From G038396625 sp038396625 (GTDB lineage: Bacteria; Bacillota; Clostridia; Peptostreptococcales; Thermotaleaceae): a stretch of 64,000 nucleotides of DNA. Shown here in pieces: positions 8,490 through 16,231 of this stretch (position 1 is the stretch's first letter; every line of letters starts with the position of its first letter). The translations under genes were made by a program, and so were the position numbers. The DNA lies in contig CP121688.1 in the NCBI GenBank assembly GCA_038396625.1, positions 434,001-498,000 on the forward strand, in the 5' to 3' direction. The notes under the pieces were generated by a model. That model saw only the letters and a list, made by a program, of their open reading frames with translations. It was not told the origin of the DNA and ran no database searches.

Positions 8490-9668
8490 ATGAGAGAAGT
8501 AGTAATTGCAAGTGCGGTTAGAACTGCTGTCGGAAGTTATGGAGGATCTTTAGCAGGTTTTAAGCCAGCGGACTTAGGTGCAATCGTTATGAAGGAAGCA
8601 TTGAATAGAGCTAATGTAAAGCCAGAGCAAGTAGATGAAGTATTATTTGGTTGTGTCATCCAAGCTGGACAGGGACAAGGGGTTGCTAGACAAGCAGCAA
8701 TACAAGCGGGTATTCCTGTAGAAGCGCCTGCAACAACGGTAAATATTATTTGTGGTTCAGGATTAAGAACGGTTTCTCTTGCAGCACAAACCATTATGAC
8801 TGGAGATAACGATATCGTTATGGCTGGAGGAACAGAGGTAATGAGTTTAGCGCCATATCTTGTAGATAAAGGAAGATGGGGCTATAGAATGGGCGATGGA
8901 AAACTTGTTGATGCAATGATCAAAGATGCATTGTGGGATGCATTTAATGATTACCATATGGGGATCACAGCAGAAAATGTTGCGGAAAAATGGGGCATTA
9001 CACGTGAGGAGCAAGATGCATTTGCAGCACAAAGCCAAAATAGAGCAGAAAAAGCAAGAAAAGAAGGCAAATTCAAAGATGAAATCGTGCCTGTAGAGAT
9101 TAAAACAAAAAAAGGAACGACTGTTTTTGAAGAGGATGAATATATTCGAGAAGGTGTAACGGTAGAAGGAATTGGTAAATTAAGACCAGCATTTAAAAAA
9201 GATGGTACAGTAACAGCAGGAAATGCTTCTGGTATCAATGACGGTGCGGCAGCACTTATCATTATGTCAAAAGAAAAAGCAGATGAGCTAGGCATTGAGC
9301 CGTTGGCGACAATTGTTTCTCATGGAACTGCTGGGGTAGATCCTTCTATTATGGGTGTAGGACCAGTTCCAGCATCAAAGAAAGCATTAGAAAAAGCTGG
9401 ACTTACAATTGAAGATATGGATTTAATCGAAGCAAATGAAGCTTTTGCAGCGCAATCTATTGCAGTAGCGAGAGAACTTAAATTTGATATGGAAAAAGTA
9501 AATGTAAACGGTGGTGCAATTGCATTAGGACACCCAGTTGGGGCAAGTGGTGCAAGAATCCTTGTTACATTACTTCATGAGATGAAGAGAAGAGACGCAA
9601 AGCGCGGATTAGCAACTTTATGTATCGGTGGCGGAATGGGAACTTCCGTAGTGGTTGAAAGAAAATAA
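8490..9668 (+). CDS. Acetyl-CoA C-acetyltransferase (thiolase)
   Basis: 392 aa, full length for a biosynthetic/degradative thiolase II. It interconverts two acetyl-CoA and acetoacetyl-CoA in the cytosol. The N-terminal acylated Cys lies in NIICGSGLR (about residue 89), the conserved His in GGAIALGHPVGASG (about 349) and the second Cys in LCIGGGMG (about 379). The start at ATG 8490 has AAGGAGGA upstream. The gene is driven by a sigma-54 promoter and closed by its own terminator. It sits inside the element that interrupts yabG, an odd place for a central catabolic gene: on excision the mother cell would lose it from the chromosome. Lysine fermentation (genes at 50-58 kb) yields acetoacetyl units, so a shared regulon is plausible. 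Confidence 0.93.
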   Translation: MREVVIASAVRTAVGSYGGSLAGFKPADLGAIVMKEALNRANVKPEQVDEVLFGCVIQAGQGQGVARQAAIQAGIPVEAPATTVNIICGSGLRTVSLAAQTIMTGDNDIVMAGGTEVMSLAPYLVDKGRWGYRMGDGKLVDAMIKDALWDAFNDYHMGITAENVAEKWGITREEQDAFAAQSQNRAEKARKEGKFKDEIVPVEIKTKKGTTVFEEDEYIREGVTVEGIGKLRPAFKKDGTVTAGNASGINDGAAALIIMSKEKADELGIEPLATIVSHGTAGVDPSIMGVGPVPASKKALEKAGLTIEDMDLIEANEAFAAQSIAVARELKFDMEKVNVNGGAIALGHPVGASGARILVTLLHEMKRRDAKRGLATLCIGGGMGTSVVVERK

Positions 9669-9694
9669 ATGATATAAGTGAATGGTATAACATG

Positions 9695-9724
9695 AAAAGA
9701 GAATGCGAAATGCATTCTCTTTTT
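9695..9724 (+). terminator. Terminator after the thiolase gene
   Basis: Stem AAAAGAGAATGC / GCATTCTCTTTT with a GAAAT-type loop. Confidence 0.85.
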
Positions 9725-9944
9725 AGGTTTAGGACAAAGAAAAGTCAAAAACTTCTATCCTTGTATCAAGTTATGATATAATTATATTGTATACATAATG
9801 ATGCATGATGAAGGGGATAATATAATTTTAAGGCCCTATTTAAAGTTTAAATCGCTAACGAACTTTTTAAATTATTGTATGTTGTAGCAAATATCCTGAT
9901 AAAGATGTTTTGCTGCATAGGGAGAAAACTAAAAGGAGCTTCTC

Positions 9945-10694
9945 ATGAAAAAATTAAATCCAAAAATTATTAATCAATCCATAAGAACTGCAGAGAATGC
10001 ATCTTATTTTGAAAAACTAAATAAAATTTACAGTACAATACCCCAAGGTAAGTGCGGAGGATGTACGAAGTGCTGTATGGAATCAGTACACACTCATTTT
10101 ATAGAGTTTCTCAATATATTTCATTATATGCAAGAAAATAGAAGACTTTATGAGATGTTACTTCCTAAAATCATAAGATATTATTTTTTAGAACTCGTAA
10201 CCAAAGAACATTGTCCTTTCTTGAATGAGGAAGGGATGTGTGTCATCTATCGTTATCGACCTTTGGTGTGTAGACTGTTTGGACATTGGACACAGGAAGA
10301 ATATGAGGAAAACTATAAAAATGTTTTGAATGAGAATCTTCAAAATGTGAAATTGTTTAAAAATAAATATAAAATTTTACTGCCTGAGGAAGTTGTAAAC
10401 TATAAAATTCTTTATTGTGAGGATTTTGAGGTGCACAAAAAAATGGTGAAAACCCAGAGACAGACAATGGTCGATAATATATTTACCATGGAATCTGCTT
10501 TCTTTATGCGTGGATTGATTACGGAAGAATTTTTGGACACAGGCTTGATGTCATGGTTTGTTTATACTGTGTTTGACAGAGAAGAAGCTGGAGAAAAAAG
10601 AGTGGCGGTGATTCGAGAGTATCTAGAGGAAGGGTATAGTCCGACCCTTGATGAACTATTGCAAAAGGTACAACGATTCATAGATAGCCGTTAG
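9945..10694 (+). CDS. YkgJ-family cysteine-cluster protein
   Basis: 249 aa, start ATG 9945 with AAAGGAGC. The cysteine pattern CGGCTKCC (about residue 33), HCPFL...GMC (about 88-98) and YRYRPLVCRLFG (about 101-112) is that of the YkgJ/zinc- or iron-chelating family, thought to bind a metal. No enzymatic role is established. It is the last gene of element 1 and ends 40 bp before a terminator, giving it its own transcription unit. No link to sporulation or recombination is apparent, so I treat it as cargo. Confidence 0.8.
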   Translation: MKKLNPKIINQSIRTAENASYFEKLNKIYSTIPQGKCGGCTKCCMESVHTHFIEFLNIFHYMQENRRLYEMLLPKIIRYYFLELVTKEHCPFLNEEGMCVIYRYRPLVCRLFGHWTQEEYEENYKNVLNENLQNVKLFKNKYKILLPEEVVNYKILYCEDFEVHKKMVKTQRQTMVDNIFTMESAFFMRGLITEEFLDTGLMSWFVYTVFDREEAGEKRVAVIREYLEEGYSPTLDELLQKVQRFIDSR

Positions 10695-10733
10695 CAGGTT
10701 TAAGATTAAGCTTTCTAGAGAAACATTATGATG

Positions 10734-10766
10734 AAGATGTTAAGGATCTACAATCCTTAACATCTT
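10734..10766 (+). terminator. Terminator after the YkgJ-type gene
   Basis: Stem AGATGTTAAGGAT / ATCCTTAACATCT with a CTACA-type loop and TTT tail. Downstream (10785-10815) are CTAAC-type repeat units, and then the right end of element 1. Confidence 0.85.
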
Positions 10767-10836
10767 TTCGTATATGTGGATCTTTACTGCTAACTGCCAA
10801 CTAGCAACTACTAACGCTCCTACACTCTCCACTCCA

Positions 10837-10843
10837 TACTAAT
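10837..10843 (+). repeat. Element 1 right attachment core
   Basis: TACTAAT, identical to 6507-6513 and in the same yabG reading phase (CTA AT then C CAT TGC). The yabG sense restarts immediately after it. Confidence 0.85.
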
Positions 10844-11015
10844 CCATTGCTTAGACCCTGTATTTATCTGTGAGAAGATTGCCTATGCAGGTGTAGATAG
10901 ATTTTTACCCATTGAAGAGATTTTAGAAAATACCATTACAGGCATCCAAGGAGTAGGAGGCTTGCAAACCAGAGGAAAATATAGGAATGGACTTCCGAAG
11001 TCTCCCTATCAGTAA
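10844..11015 (+). pseudogene. yabG: yabG, 3' part (C-terminal 57 codons of the split gene)
   Basis: Open frame without its own start codon or ribosome site, reading IHCLDPVFICEKIAYAG and ITGIQGVGGLQTRGKYR to a TAA at 11013. These are the conserved C-terminal motifs of YabG that the 5' part at 5804-6513 lacks. It can only be expressed after excision of element 1. A hairpin terminator follows. Confidence 0.9.
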
Positions 11016-11063
11016 CGAAAATTTTAGATAAAGAGAATGCAAAATATTTTCGATGGAAGAGAG

Positions 11064-11104
11064 CAAAAGCATATGCAAAGACGCAAAATGCTTTTGTTTT
11101 TGTT
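11064..11104 (+). terminator. Terminator between yabG and the SpoIID-amidase gene
   Basis: Stem CAAAAGCAT / ATGCTTTTG with a 15-base loop and a T-rich tail. It ends just before the ribosome site of the next gene. Confidence 0.6.
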
Positions 11105-11120
11105 AAAGGAGGGTAAGAAG

Positions 11121-11843
11121 TTGGAGGATAAGAATAGATCCGTGGATGTGAAAATATATGATCATAATTTAAATAAAATGGTGCGAAAGCCAATGTTGGA
11201 ATTAATAAAAGAAATGCTTGCCTCACAAATGCCGATCTCCTTTGAAGAAGAGGCTTTAAAAGCACAGGCGATTATAGCCAGAACCTATATTGTTAGAAAG
11301 ATAAAGGCGTTTGGAGGAGAAGGATGCTTAAAATATCAGCAAGCAGACCTGTGTATGGATGGACATTGTGGAATTTGGATGAATAAAGAAGCATTAAAGG
11401 CAGTATGGGGTGGTGCATTTGAGGAAAATTGGAGTAAGATAGAAGACGTGGTAAAGGCTACAGAAGGAAAAATTATTACAATGAATAATAAACCGATTCA
11501 GCCTCGTTTTCATGCTACCTGTGGTGGCGCTACAGAAAACTCAGAAAACGTAGATGAAAACAAAACATTATATTTAAGAAAGGTATTATGTGATTACTGC
11601 CAGAGCGCTCCTCATTATCAGGAAACCATAGAACTTACTTTAGAAGAAATAGAAAACAAATTAAATGTAGATACTTTAAAAGCTTCTCCTTTCAAAGGAC
11701 CTATTATTGAAGGCATGATAGAAGACATTCAAAGAGATGAAGAAGGAAGAATTGTTTGTATGAAAATAGGAGGGAAAGAATTAAAAGGAACAGAAGTGAT
11801 GAAATTATTGGGGTTGAATTCAACTAGTGATAGTACACCTTAA
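11121..11843 (+). pseudogene. SpoIID-amidase gene, 5' part: SpoIID/LytB domain split by element 2
   Basis: I start at TTG 11121, 7 nt after AAAGGAGGG, rather than at the in-frame ATG 11037, which lies upstream of a terminator. The product has the SpoIID core (SFEEEALKAQAIIARTY, HATCGGATENSENV) and reaches the LGLNST segment, equivalent to the LGLRST of SpoIID, then five foreign codons and a stop at 11841. The rest of the domain and a fused amidase lie at 15352-16072. Where lytic SpoIID proteins have AEMP this one has SQMP, so the Glu thought to be catalytic is replaced by Gln and transglycosylase activity is doubtful. After excision a protein of about 472 aa would result. Confidence 0.82.
11807..11825 (+). 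repeat. Candidate left attachment region of element 2
   Basis: At a 3,533-bp offset, ATTGGGGTTGAA here matches ATTTGGATGGAA at 15340-15351 in 9 of 12 positions, including a shared GAA. This is weaker than the element-1 core, so it is a proposal only. Confidence 0.4.
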
Positions 11844-11958
11844 GAACACTTTTGTACCGCTGTAAATAAAAATAATTGCGGAAGAGGAAAGAATAGTGTA
11901 AAATTACACTAAAGGTGTAATGAAACACGAAGAATGAAAGTGGGGGAGGTTAGGGTTC

Positions 11959-13023
11959 GTGAAAAAGAAATTAAAGAAAAATGAATATAAATTGCTTAGG
12001 ACAGAGTTGGCCTATCAAAGAGATGAAGGAAGGATTACAACAGCACAATTGCAAGAAATGATGGGTGTTTATGAAGTAAGTCCAGGTATAAATTTTATAA
12101 GAACTTTGGTTACAATAGGAGCGATTTTGATAGGACTGGGGATATTAAGTTTTGTTGCTAGCAACTGGAAGTATATGGGTAAACTGGTGAAGGTGATGAT
12201 GATTCTAGCTACTTTAGGGACTTCTATCTTTACGTCCTTTAGACTAGAGGAAGGATACCCTAAAACTTCGAAAGCCTTATTATATCTAAGTGGATTCATA
12301 TATGGTGCAGGAATTTTTTTGATCGGACAGGTCTTTAATTATGGTGGAGAATTTACATCTGCTTTTCTACTATGGGCCATCGGGATATCGATGATGGGAT
12401 GGATTATGAAGGATGAGATCTTATTTATTCTTGCTCATGGACTGTTTTTAGTATATCTTAATGGCAGCTTCCATGAGAATGTAATGTTGTATGCATTGAT
12501 TTTTACCATTGGCTTCTATAGAGGAAATAAAGAATTTGGATTTTCTAAAATGGTCACCTTTTTTAACCATTTAGTAGGATTAAATGTGATATTATATGTT
12601 TTACATTACCTAGATGTCCATCCGAGTTATACTGTAATAATCTTTTTTCTCATAGGATGTAGTATGTATTACATTAAACATAATTTGAATAGAGATATTG
12701 TTAAGTTCCAAGGGATCCTCGTATTGGGAACTAGCGGCATCGTATTAACTTTTAAAGGCTTATGGGAGGAATTGTCATATATTCAAGATGGCAGTAGTAT
12801 TGCTGTGATATTTGGTATTGGGCTACTGATTTATTTGTTGTATTTGGTACAAAAGGGTTTGCTAACCCCCCTCATCTTTACATGTATTTTAATCCTAAGA
12901 TATTACTTTGATACTTTATATGACTTTATGCCAAAATCACTCTTTTTTATTTTTGGCGGTCTCATTCTTTTAGGCTTTGGTCATTATTTTGAAAGACTTC
13001 GAAAAGAACGTGGAGGGATATAG
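11959..13023 (+). CDS. DUF2157 multi-pass membrane protein
   Basis: 354 aa, start GTG 11959 behind GGGGGAGGT. A short hydrophilic N-terminal helix region (about residues 1-45, with QLQEMMGVYEV) is followed by about ten membrane helices, the first at IGAILIGLGILSFVASNW. This order is the DUF2157 layout. Function is unknown in the family. It is paired with a GDYXXLXY-domain gene two bases later, a neighbourhood seen in many bacteria, and both lie inside element 2 as cargo. The hydrophobic C-terminal part ends FGHYFERLRKER. Confidence 0.8.
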   Translation: MKKKLKKNEYKLLRTELAYQRDEGRITTAQLQEMMGVYEVSPGINFIRTLVTIGAILIGLGILSFVASNWKYMGKLVKVMMILATLGTSIFTSFRLEEGYPKTSKALLYLSGFIYGAGIFLIGQVFNYGGEFTSAFLLWAIGISMMGWIMKDEILFILAHGLFLVYLNGSFHENVMLYALIFTIGFYRGNKEFGFSKMVTFFNHLVGLNVILYVLHYLDVHPSYTVIIFFLIGCSMYYIKHNLNRDIVKFQGILVLGTSGIVLTFKGLWEELSYIQDGSSIAVIFGIGLLIYLLYLVQKGLLTPLIFTCILILRYYFDTLYDFMPKSLFFIFGGLILLGFGHYFERLRKERGGI

Positions 13024-13024
13024 T

Positions 13025-13603
13025 ATGAAAAAATGGAGAGAGAAAAGAGGGTACCGATATGCAACTGTATTTTTCATATTGTTCCTTATATTAGCAGCAA
13101 TGACTGTCCAACCTATGATGACAAACGTACTAGGAGAAGAGATTGTCATTCAAACAAAACCCTTTGATCCTAGAGATTTGTTCCGTGGAGACTATGTACA
13201 GTTGGATTATGCCATTAACGAAATAAGCCTAGAAAAATTAGGAGATGAGATGATAAAATTAAAGGGAGAAGAGCCATATGCTTCTTTTGAAGGTTTAAGA
13301 AAAGAAAAATTATACGTGGTTCTAAAGAAAACTGGAAAATTATATGGAGTAGATCAGGTAACATTAAAAAAACCTAAAACAGGAATTTTTCTAAAAGCAA
13401 AATATAGCTATCCTCTTTGGGAGGATAGATCCAAAGAACAAAATGTTAAAGTAAAGGGAATCCGTGTGACCTATACACTAGATAAGTATTTTGTACCTGA
13501 AAATACAGGCAAAGCACTTGAAGAAAAGGCAAGAAAAGGAGAATTGTTTGCAAAGATAAAAGTTTATAAAGGCTATGGTTTGTTAAAAGAGATCATAGAA
13601 TGA
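13025..13603 (+). CDS. GDYXXLXY-domain membrane-anchored protein
   Basis: 192 aa from ATG 13025, preceded by GTGGAGGGA; the longer frame from 12977 overlaps the previous gene and is unlikely. One N-terminal membrane helix (about residues 9-28) leads to an extracytoplasmic domain holding the family signature in LFRGDYVQLDYAI (about residue 53). Function unknown; usually encoded next to DUF2157 or DUF4401 membrane proteins, as here. It ends in a terminator, separating the pair from the recombinase. Confidence 0.82.
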   Translation: MKKWREKRGYRYATVFFILFLILAAMTVQPMMTNVLGEEIVIQTKPFDPRDLFRGDYVQLDYAINEISLEKLGDEMIKLKGEEPYASFEGLRKEKLYVVLKKTGKLYGVDQVTLKKPKTGIFLKAKYSYPLWEDRSKEQNVKVKGIRVTYTLDKYFVPENTGKALEEKARKGELFAKIKVYKGYGLLKEIIE

Positions 13604-13629
13604 AGGACCTGCTGATGCAGGTCCTTTTT
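13604..13629 (+). terminator. Terminator after the DUF2157/GDYXXLXY pair
   Basis: Stem AGGACCTGC / GCAGGTCCT with a TGAT loop and TTTTT tail, immediately after the stop codon. Confidence 0.88.
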
Positions 13630-13639
13630 ACATTACGAA

Positions 13640-13667
13640 GCATAAAAGAAAAAACATTATCATAAAT
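13640..13667 (+). promoter_or_regulatory. Candidate sigma-E-type promoter of the element-2 recombinase
   Basis: GCATAAA, then 14 bases, then CATAAAT. This resembles the mother-cell sigma-E pattern (KMATATT, 13-15 bases, CATACAnT). It sits between the upstream terminator and the recombinase ribosome site (AAGGAGG near 13710). The -35 deviates at its last two bases. Mother-cell expression would suit a sporulation excisase. Confidence 0.4.
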
Positions 13668-13724
13668 CTCAAATAAAGAGAGAACATTTTAAATAGGTAA
13701 TTATCTTAAGGAGGTTTTGATGGA

Positions 13725-15371
13725 ATGAATGAAAAGAATAAAGATAATTACCAAAGAAAAAAAAGCAGCGTAGGTATATACTGCAGATTAAGTAATGACG
13801 ATAAAGAGCATGCCCTATCAAATTCCATAGAAAATCAAAAAACGATGCTCATAAAATATGCTGCAAACAAAGATTGGGCAATCTATGACGTCTATATAGA
13901 TGATGGCTATACGGGAACAAATTTTGAAAGACCAGAATTTAAGAGGCTTTTACGGGATATAGAAGCACAGCGTTTAGAGATTGTACTCACAAAAGATATG
14001 AGCCGATTAGGGAGAGATTACATACAGGTGGGGTATTATGTAGAAAAATATTTTCCAGAAAAGGGGATAAGGTATATTGCAGTCAATGATCATGTAGATA
14101 CAGGAACAGATACCAATGAGAACGAGATCATGCCCTTTAAGGCCATTATCAATGACATGTATGCAAAGGATATTAGCAAAAAGATTCGTAGTGTATTTGA
14201 TGTGAAAAGAGAGGAAGGGAAGTTTATTGGTTCCTTCGCACCCTATGGCTATAAAAAGGATCCTGATAATAAAAATCACTTAATCATTGATTGGGAAGTC
14301 CATGCCATTGTCAAAAGGATTTTTCATATGTATCTATCAGGAAAAGGATTAAAAGTCATTGCTAGAACCTTAAATGAAGAAAATATTTTACCACCTGCAG
14401 CGTATAAAGCTCAAAACATAAGAACTTACCATCACCCAAGGATGAAAACACCTAAGTGGGGACATAGTGCTGTCCGGCATATCCTTACAAATCCCACCTA
14501 TACCGGTGATATGGCACAAAGAAAATCCCAAAAAATCAATTATAAATCTACTAAAGTAAAAAGATTAAGACCAGAAGAGTGGCTCGTTGTTCAGAAAACC
14601 CATGAAGCAATTATTTCAAAAGAAGATTTTGAACGCGTTCGGACATTGATGCATCAAAGAAATAAAAATCGTGATAGTGTGAAAAAAAAGATACGCTTTT
14701 TTAATGGGTTTGTTTTTTGTGGAGAATGTGGCGCTCCTATGACAAATTATAAGGCACCGAATGAGGTAGATTTTTTAATTTGCTCAACGTATAAAAAGTA
14801 TGGAAAAATTACGTGTACAAGACATGCAATCCGTGTGGATAGATTAGAAGAGATGGTTTTAAAGGATGTGAACGATTTAATAAAAGATTTTACAGATACC
14901 AATGTACTTACGCTAAAAGCCAAAGAAATCCTAGAAGCCCAAGACCAAAAAAGAAAAAAACATAGGCAGGAAATAGAATATATTACAAGAAAGATAGAAG
15001 AATATACCCAAGTTTTCAAATCCTTGTATATAGATAAAGCAAAACAACTGATCAAAGAAGAGCAGTTTTGGGAGCTATATCAGACTCTTTGTGAAGAAAA
15101 AAAGGATTTGCTCCATAGAAAAGAGGTCATAACTATTAAGCTCAAAGAAAGCACTGAGGAGGAAGATGATAGAAAAATAAAAGCATGGATCACTGAAGTA
15201 CAGTCTTTAAATAAACTCAATAAATGGATACTATTAGAGATACTAGATAAAATTGAAATCTTAGAAAAACACGAGATTAAGATTCATTATCGTTTTAGGA
15301 ACCCTTATGGCAAAAATGTTCCTATGGGCATTCAACTAGATTTGGATGGAAACCCATTGCCTTTAAGATAG
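13725..15371 (+). CDS. Large serine recombinase of element 2
   Basis: 548 aa, start ATG 13725 behind AAGGAGG. Resolvase domain about residues 12-160 (VGIYCRLSNDD with the nucleophile Ser, DMSRLGRDY), recombinase domain about 165-300 (GSFAPYGYKK), zinc ribbon about 327-360 (CGECGAPM...C...C) and a coiled coil about 400-490: the TndX/Tn1549-integrase class. It is clearly different from the element-1 enzyme, so the two insertions are independent. Its last codons (about NPLPLR and the stop at 15369) run over the element border into host SpoIID-amidase sequence, so excision should alter its C-terminus. It is the likely excisase of element 2. Confidence 0.93.
   Translation: MNEKNKDNYQRKKSSVGIYCRLSNDDKEHALSNSIENQKTMLIKYAANKDWAIYDVYIDDGYTGTNFERPEFKRLLRDIEAQRLEIVLTKDMSRLGRDYIQVGYYVEKYFPEKGIRYIAVNDHVDTGTDTNENEIMPFKAIINDMYAKDISKKIRSVFDVKREEGKFIGSFAPYGYKKDPDNKNHLIIDWEVHAIVKRIFHMYLSGKGLKVIARTLNEENILPPAAYKAQNIRTYHHPRMKTPKWGHSAVRHILTNPTYTGDMAQRKSQKINYKSTKVKRLRPEEWLVVQKTHEAIISKEDFERVRTLMHQRNKNRDSVKKKIRFFNGFVFCGECGAPMTNYKAPNEVDFLICSTYKKYGKITCTRHAIRVDRLEEMVLKDVNDLIKDFTDTNVLTLKAKEILEAQDQKRKKHRQEIEYITRKIEEYTQVFKSLYIDKAKQLIKEEQFWELYQTLCEEKKDLLHRKEVITIKLKESTEEEDDRKIKAWITEVQSLNKLNKWILLEILDKIEILEKHEIKIHYRFRNPYGKNVPMGIQLDLDGNPLPLR
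15340..15358 (+). repeat. Candidate right attachment region of element 2
   Basis: Partner of 11807-11825 at the 3,533-bp offset; shares GAA (15349-15351) and a degenerate flank. It overlaps the 3' end of the recombinase gene. Confidence 0.4.
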
Positions 15372-16072
15372 AAATGCAAGGCAAGGGGGATGGCGTAGGA
15401 CTCTGTCAGTATGGAGCAAATAAGATGGCACAAGAAGGAAAAAAAGCAGAAGAAATTTTGAAATATTATTTTACGGGAGTACAAATTAAAGAATTTGAAA
15501 AACCGAGTATAGATAAGCCTTTAACGGGCAAAATAATAGTACTTGACGCAGGACATGGTGGAGATAACATGGAAGACATAATGGGACCCACGGGATTGCG
15601 TGAAAAAGATGTAAACCTTTCTATTGTTTTAAAACTCGCACAAATTCTCAGAGAAGCTGGTGCAAAAGTATATGAGACAAGAACGGAAGACATTTATGTG
15701 CCTTTAAGCAAAAGAGCAGAAATGGCAAATAATATAAGACCAAACTTCTTTCTCAGTATACATCAAAATTCCTTTGCAAATCCCAATATATCAGGAAGTG
15801 AAATCTATCACTATCGAGGCGATCGGGAAGGAGGAACTTTAGCAAACTTTATTTTGCAAGAACTATCAGAAGCCTTAGATACAGTGCAGCGAGGTGTAAG
15901 GATTGCAGATTTTTATCTTCTTCGGGAAGTAAGAACCAGTGTACTTCAAATTGAAGTTGCTTTTATTACCAATCCTGAAGAAGAGAGAAAGTTAAAAAGT
16001 GAGAAGATGCAAGGGCAAGCAGCACAGGCAATTATGAAAGGACTCATCAAGTATTACAAGTATGGTGTTTGA
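15352..16072 (+). pseudogene. SpoIID-amidase gene, 3' part: end of SpoIID domain fused to N-acetylmuramoyl-L-alanine amidase
   Basis: The frame is open upstream of the internal ATG 15374 and reads AFKIEMQGKGDGVGLCQYGA, the C-terminal SpoIID signature (usual form GHGVGMSQYGA, so H and S are replaced). After a short linker comes a complete amidase_3 domain (about 175 codons) with LDAGHGG, GLREKD and SIHQNS as zinc-binding motifs and QIEVAFITN with the catalytic Glu. Amidase_3 enzymes cut the stem peptide from muramic acid, as CwlD and SpoIIP do in cortex maturation and engulfment. No ribosome site precedes 15374, so expression should depend on excision of element 2, which would place it in frame with 11121-11818. 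Confidence 0.85.
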
Positions 16073-16231
16073 CCAACAGTTTTCATGACAGAGGGATGCT
16101 GGTCGTTTCTGTGATGATGTAAAAGAAATGATACTGTAGATTTTTGATAAAAGAACACGAAACATTTGGAAAAATATATAAAGATAAAATACTTTGTGAA
16201 AATGTTTTCCGAAAGAATTTGCCAACTTTTA

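Larger units (their letters stand above)
6507..10843 (+). mobile_element. Skin-like intervening element 1 inside yabG (4,330 bp)
   Basis: Bounded by 7-bp direct repeats TACTAAT (6507-6513, 10837-10843), the likely crossover core. Contents: a 33-aa ORF, a 484-aa large serine recombinase, an acetyl-CoA acetyltransferase gene with a sigma-54 promoter, and a YkgJ-type cysteine-cluster protein. There are no structural phage genes. Excision through the core restores yabG exactly in frame. The family precedents are sigK/skin in B. subtilis and C. difficile, excised in the mother cell by a serine recombinase. That excision occurs here during sporulation is inference. Confidence 0.88.
11819..15351 (+). 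mobile_element. Skin-like intervening element 2 inside the SpoIID-amidase gene (about 3,533 bp)
   Basis: The element carries a DUF2157 membrane protein, a GDYXXLXY protein and a 548-aa serine recombinase at its right edge. The SpoIID domain is cut between LGLNST (left) and AFKIEMQGKG (right). The reading frame and the spacing in SpoIID relatives both require an excision length equal to 3,533 in phase. At that offset the two ends share a degenerate stretch (11807-11825 and 15340-15358) with a GAA core. The exact crossover is not resolved; limits could shift by about 10 bp. Confidence 0.78.

Noticed and set aside
11828..15371. GATAG shared by both ends of element 2 (11829-11833 and 15367-15371) and TTAAGA (11840-11845, 15363-15368)
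   Set aside because: Joining at either gives a frame shift or an immediate stop in the SpoIID-amidase, so they cannot be the productive crossover.
6507..16072. Elements 1 and 2 as prophages or conjugative transposons
   Set aside because: They are under 4.5 kb and carry no structural, replication or transfer genes beyond the recombinase.
15374..16072. The 3' SpoIID-amidase part as an independent gene from ATG 15374
   Set aside because: No ribosome site precedes that ATG, the conserved frame continues upstream to 15352, and the domain would be truncated.
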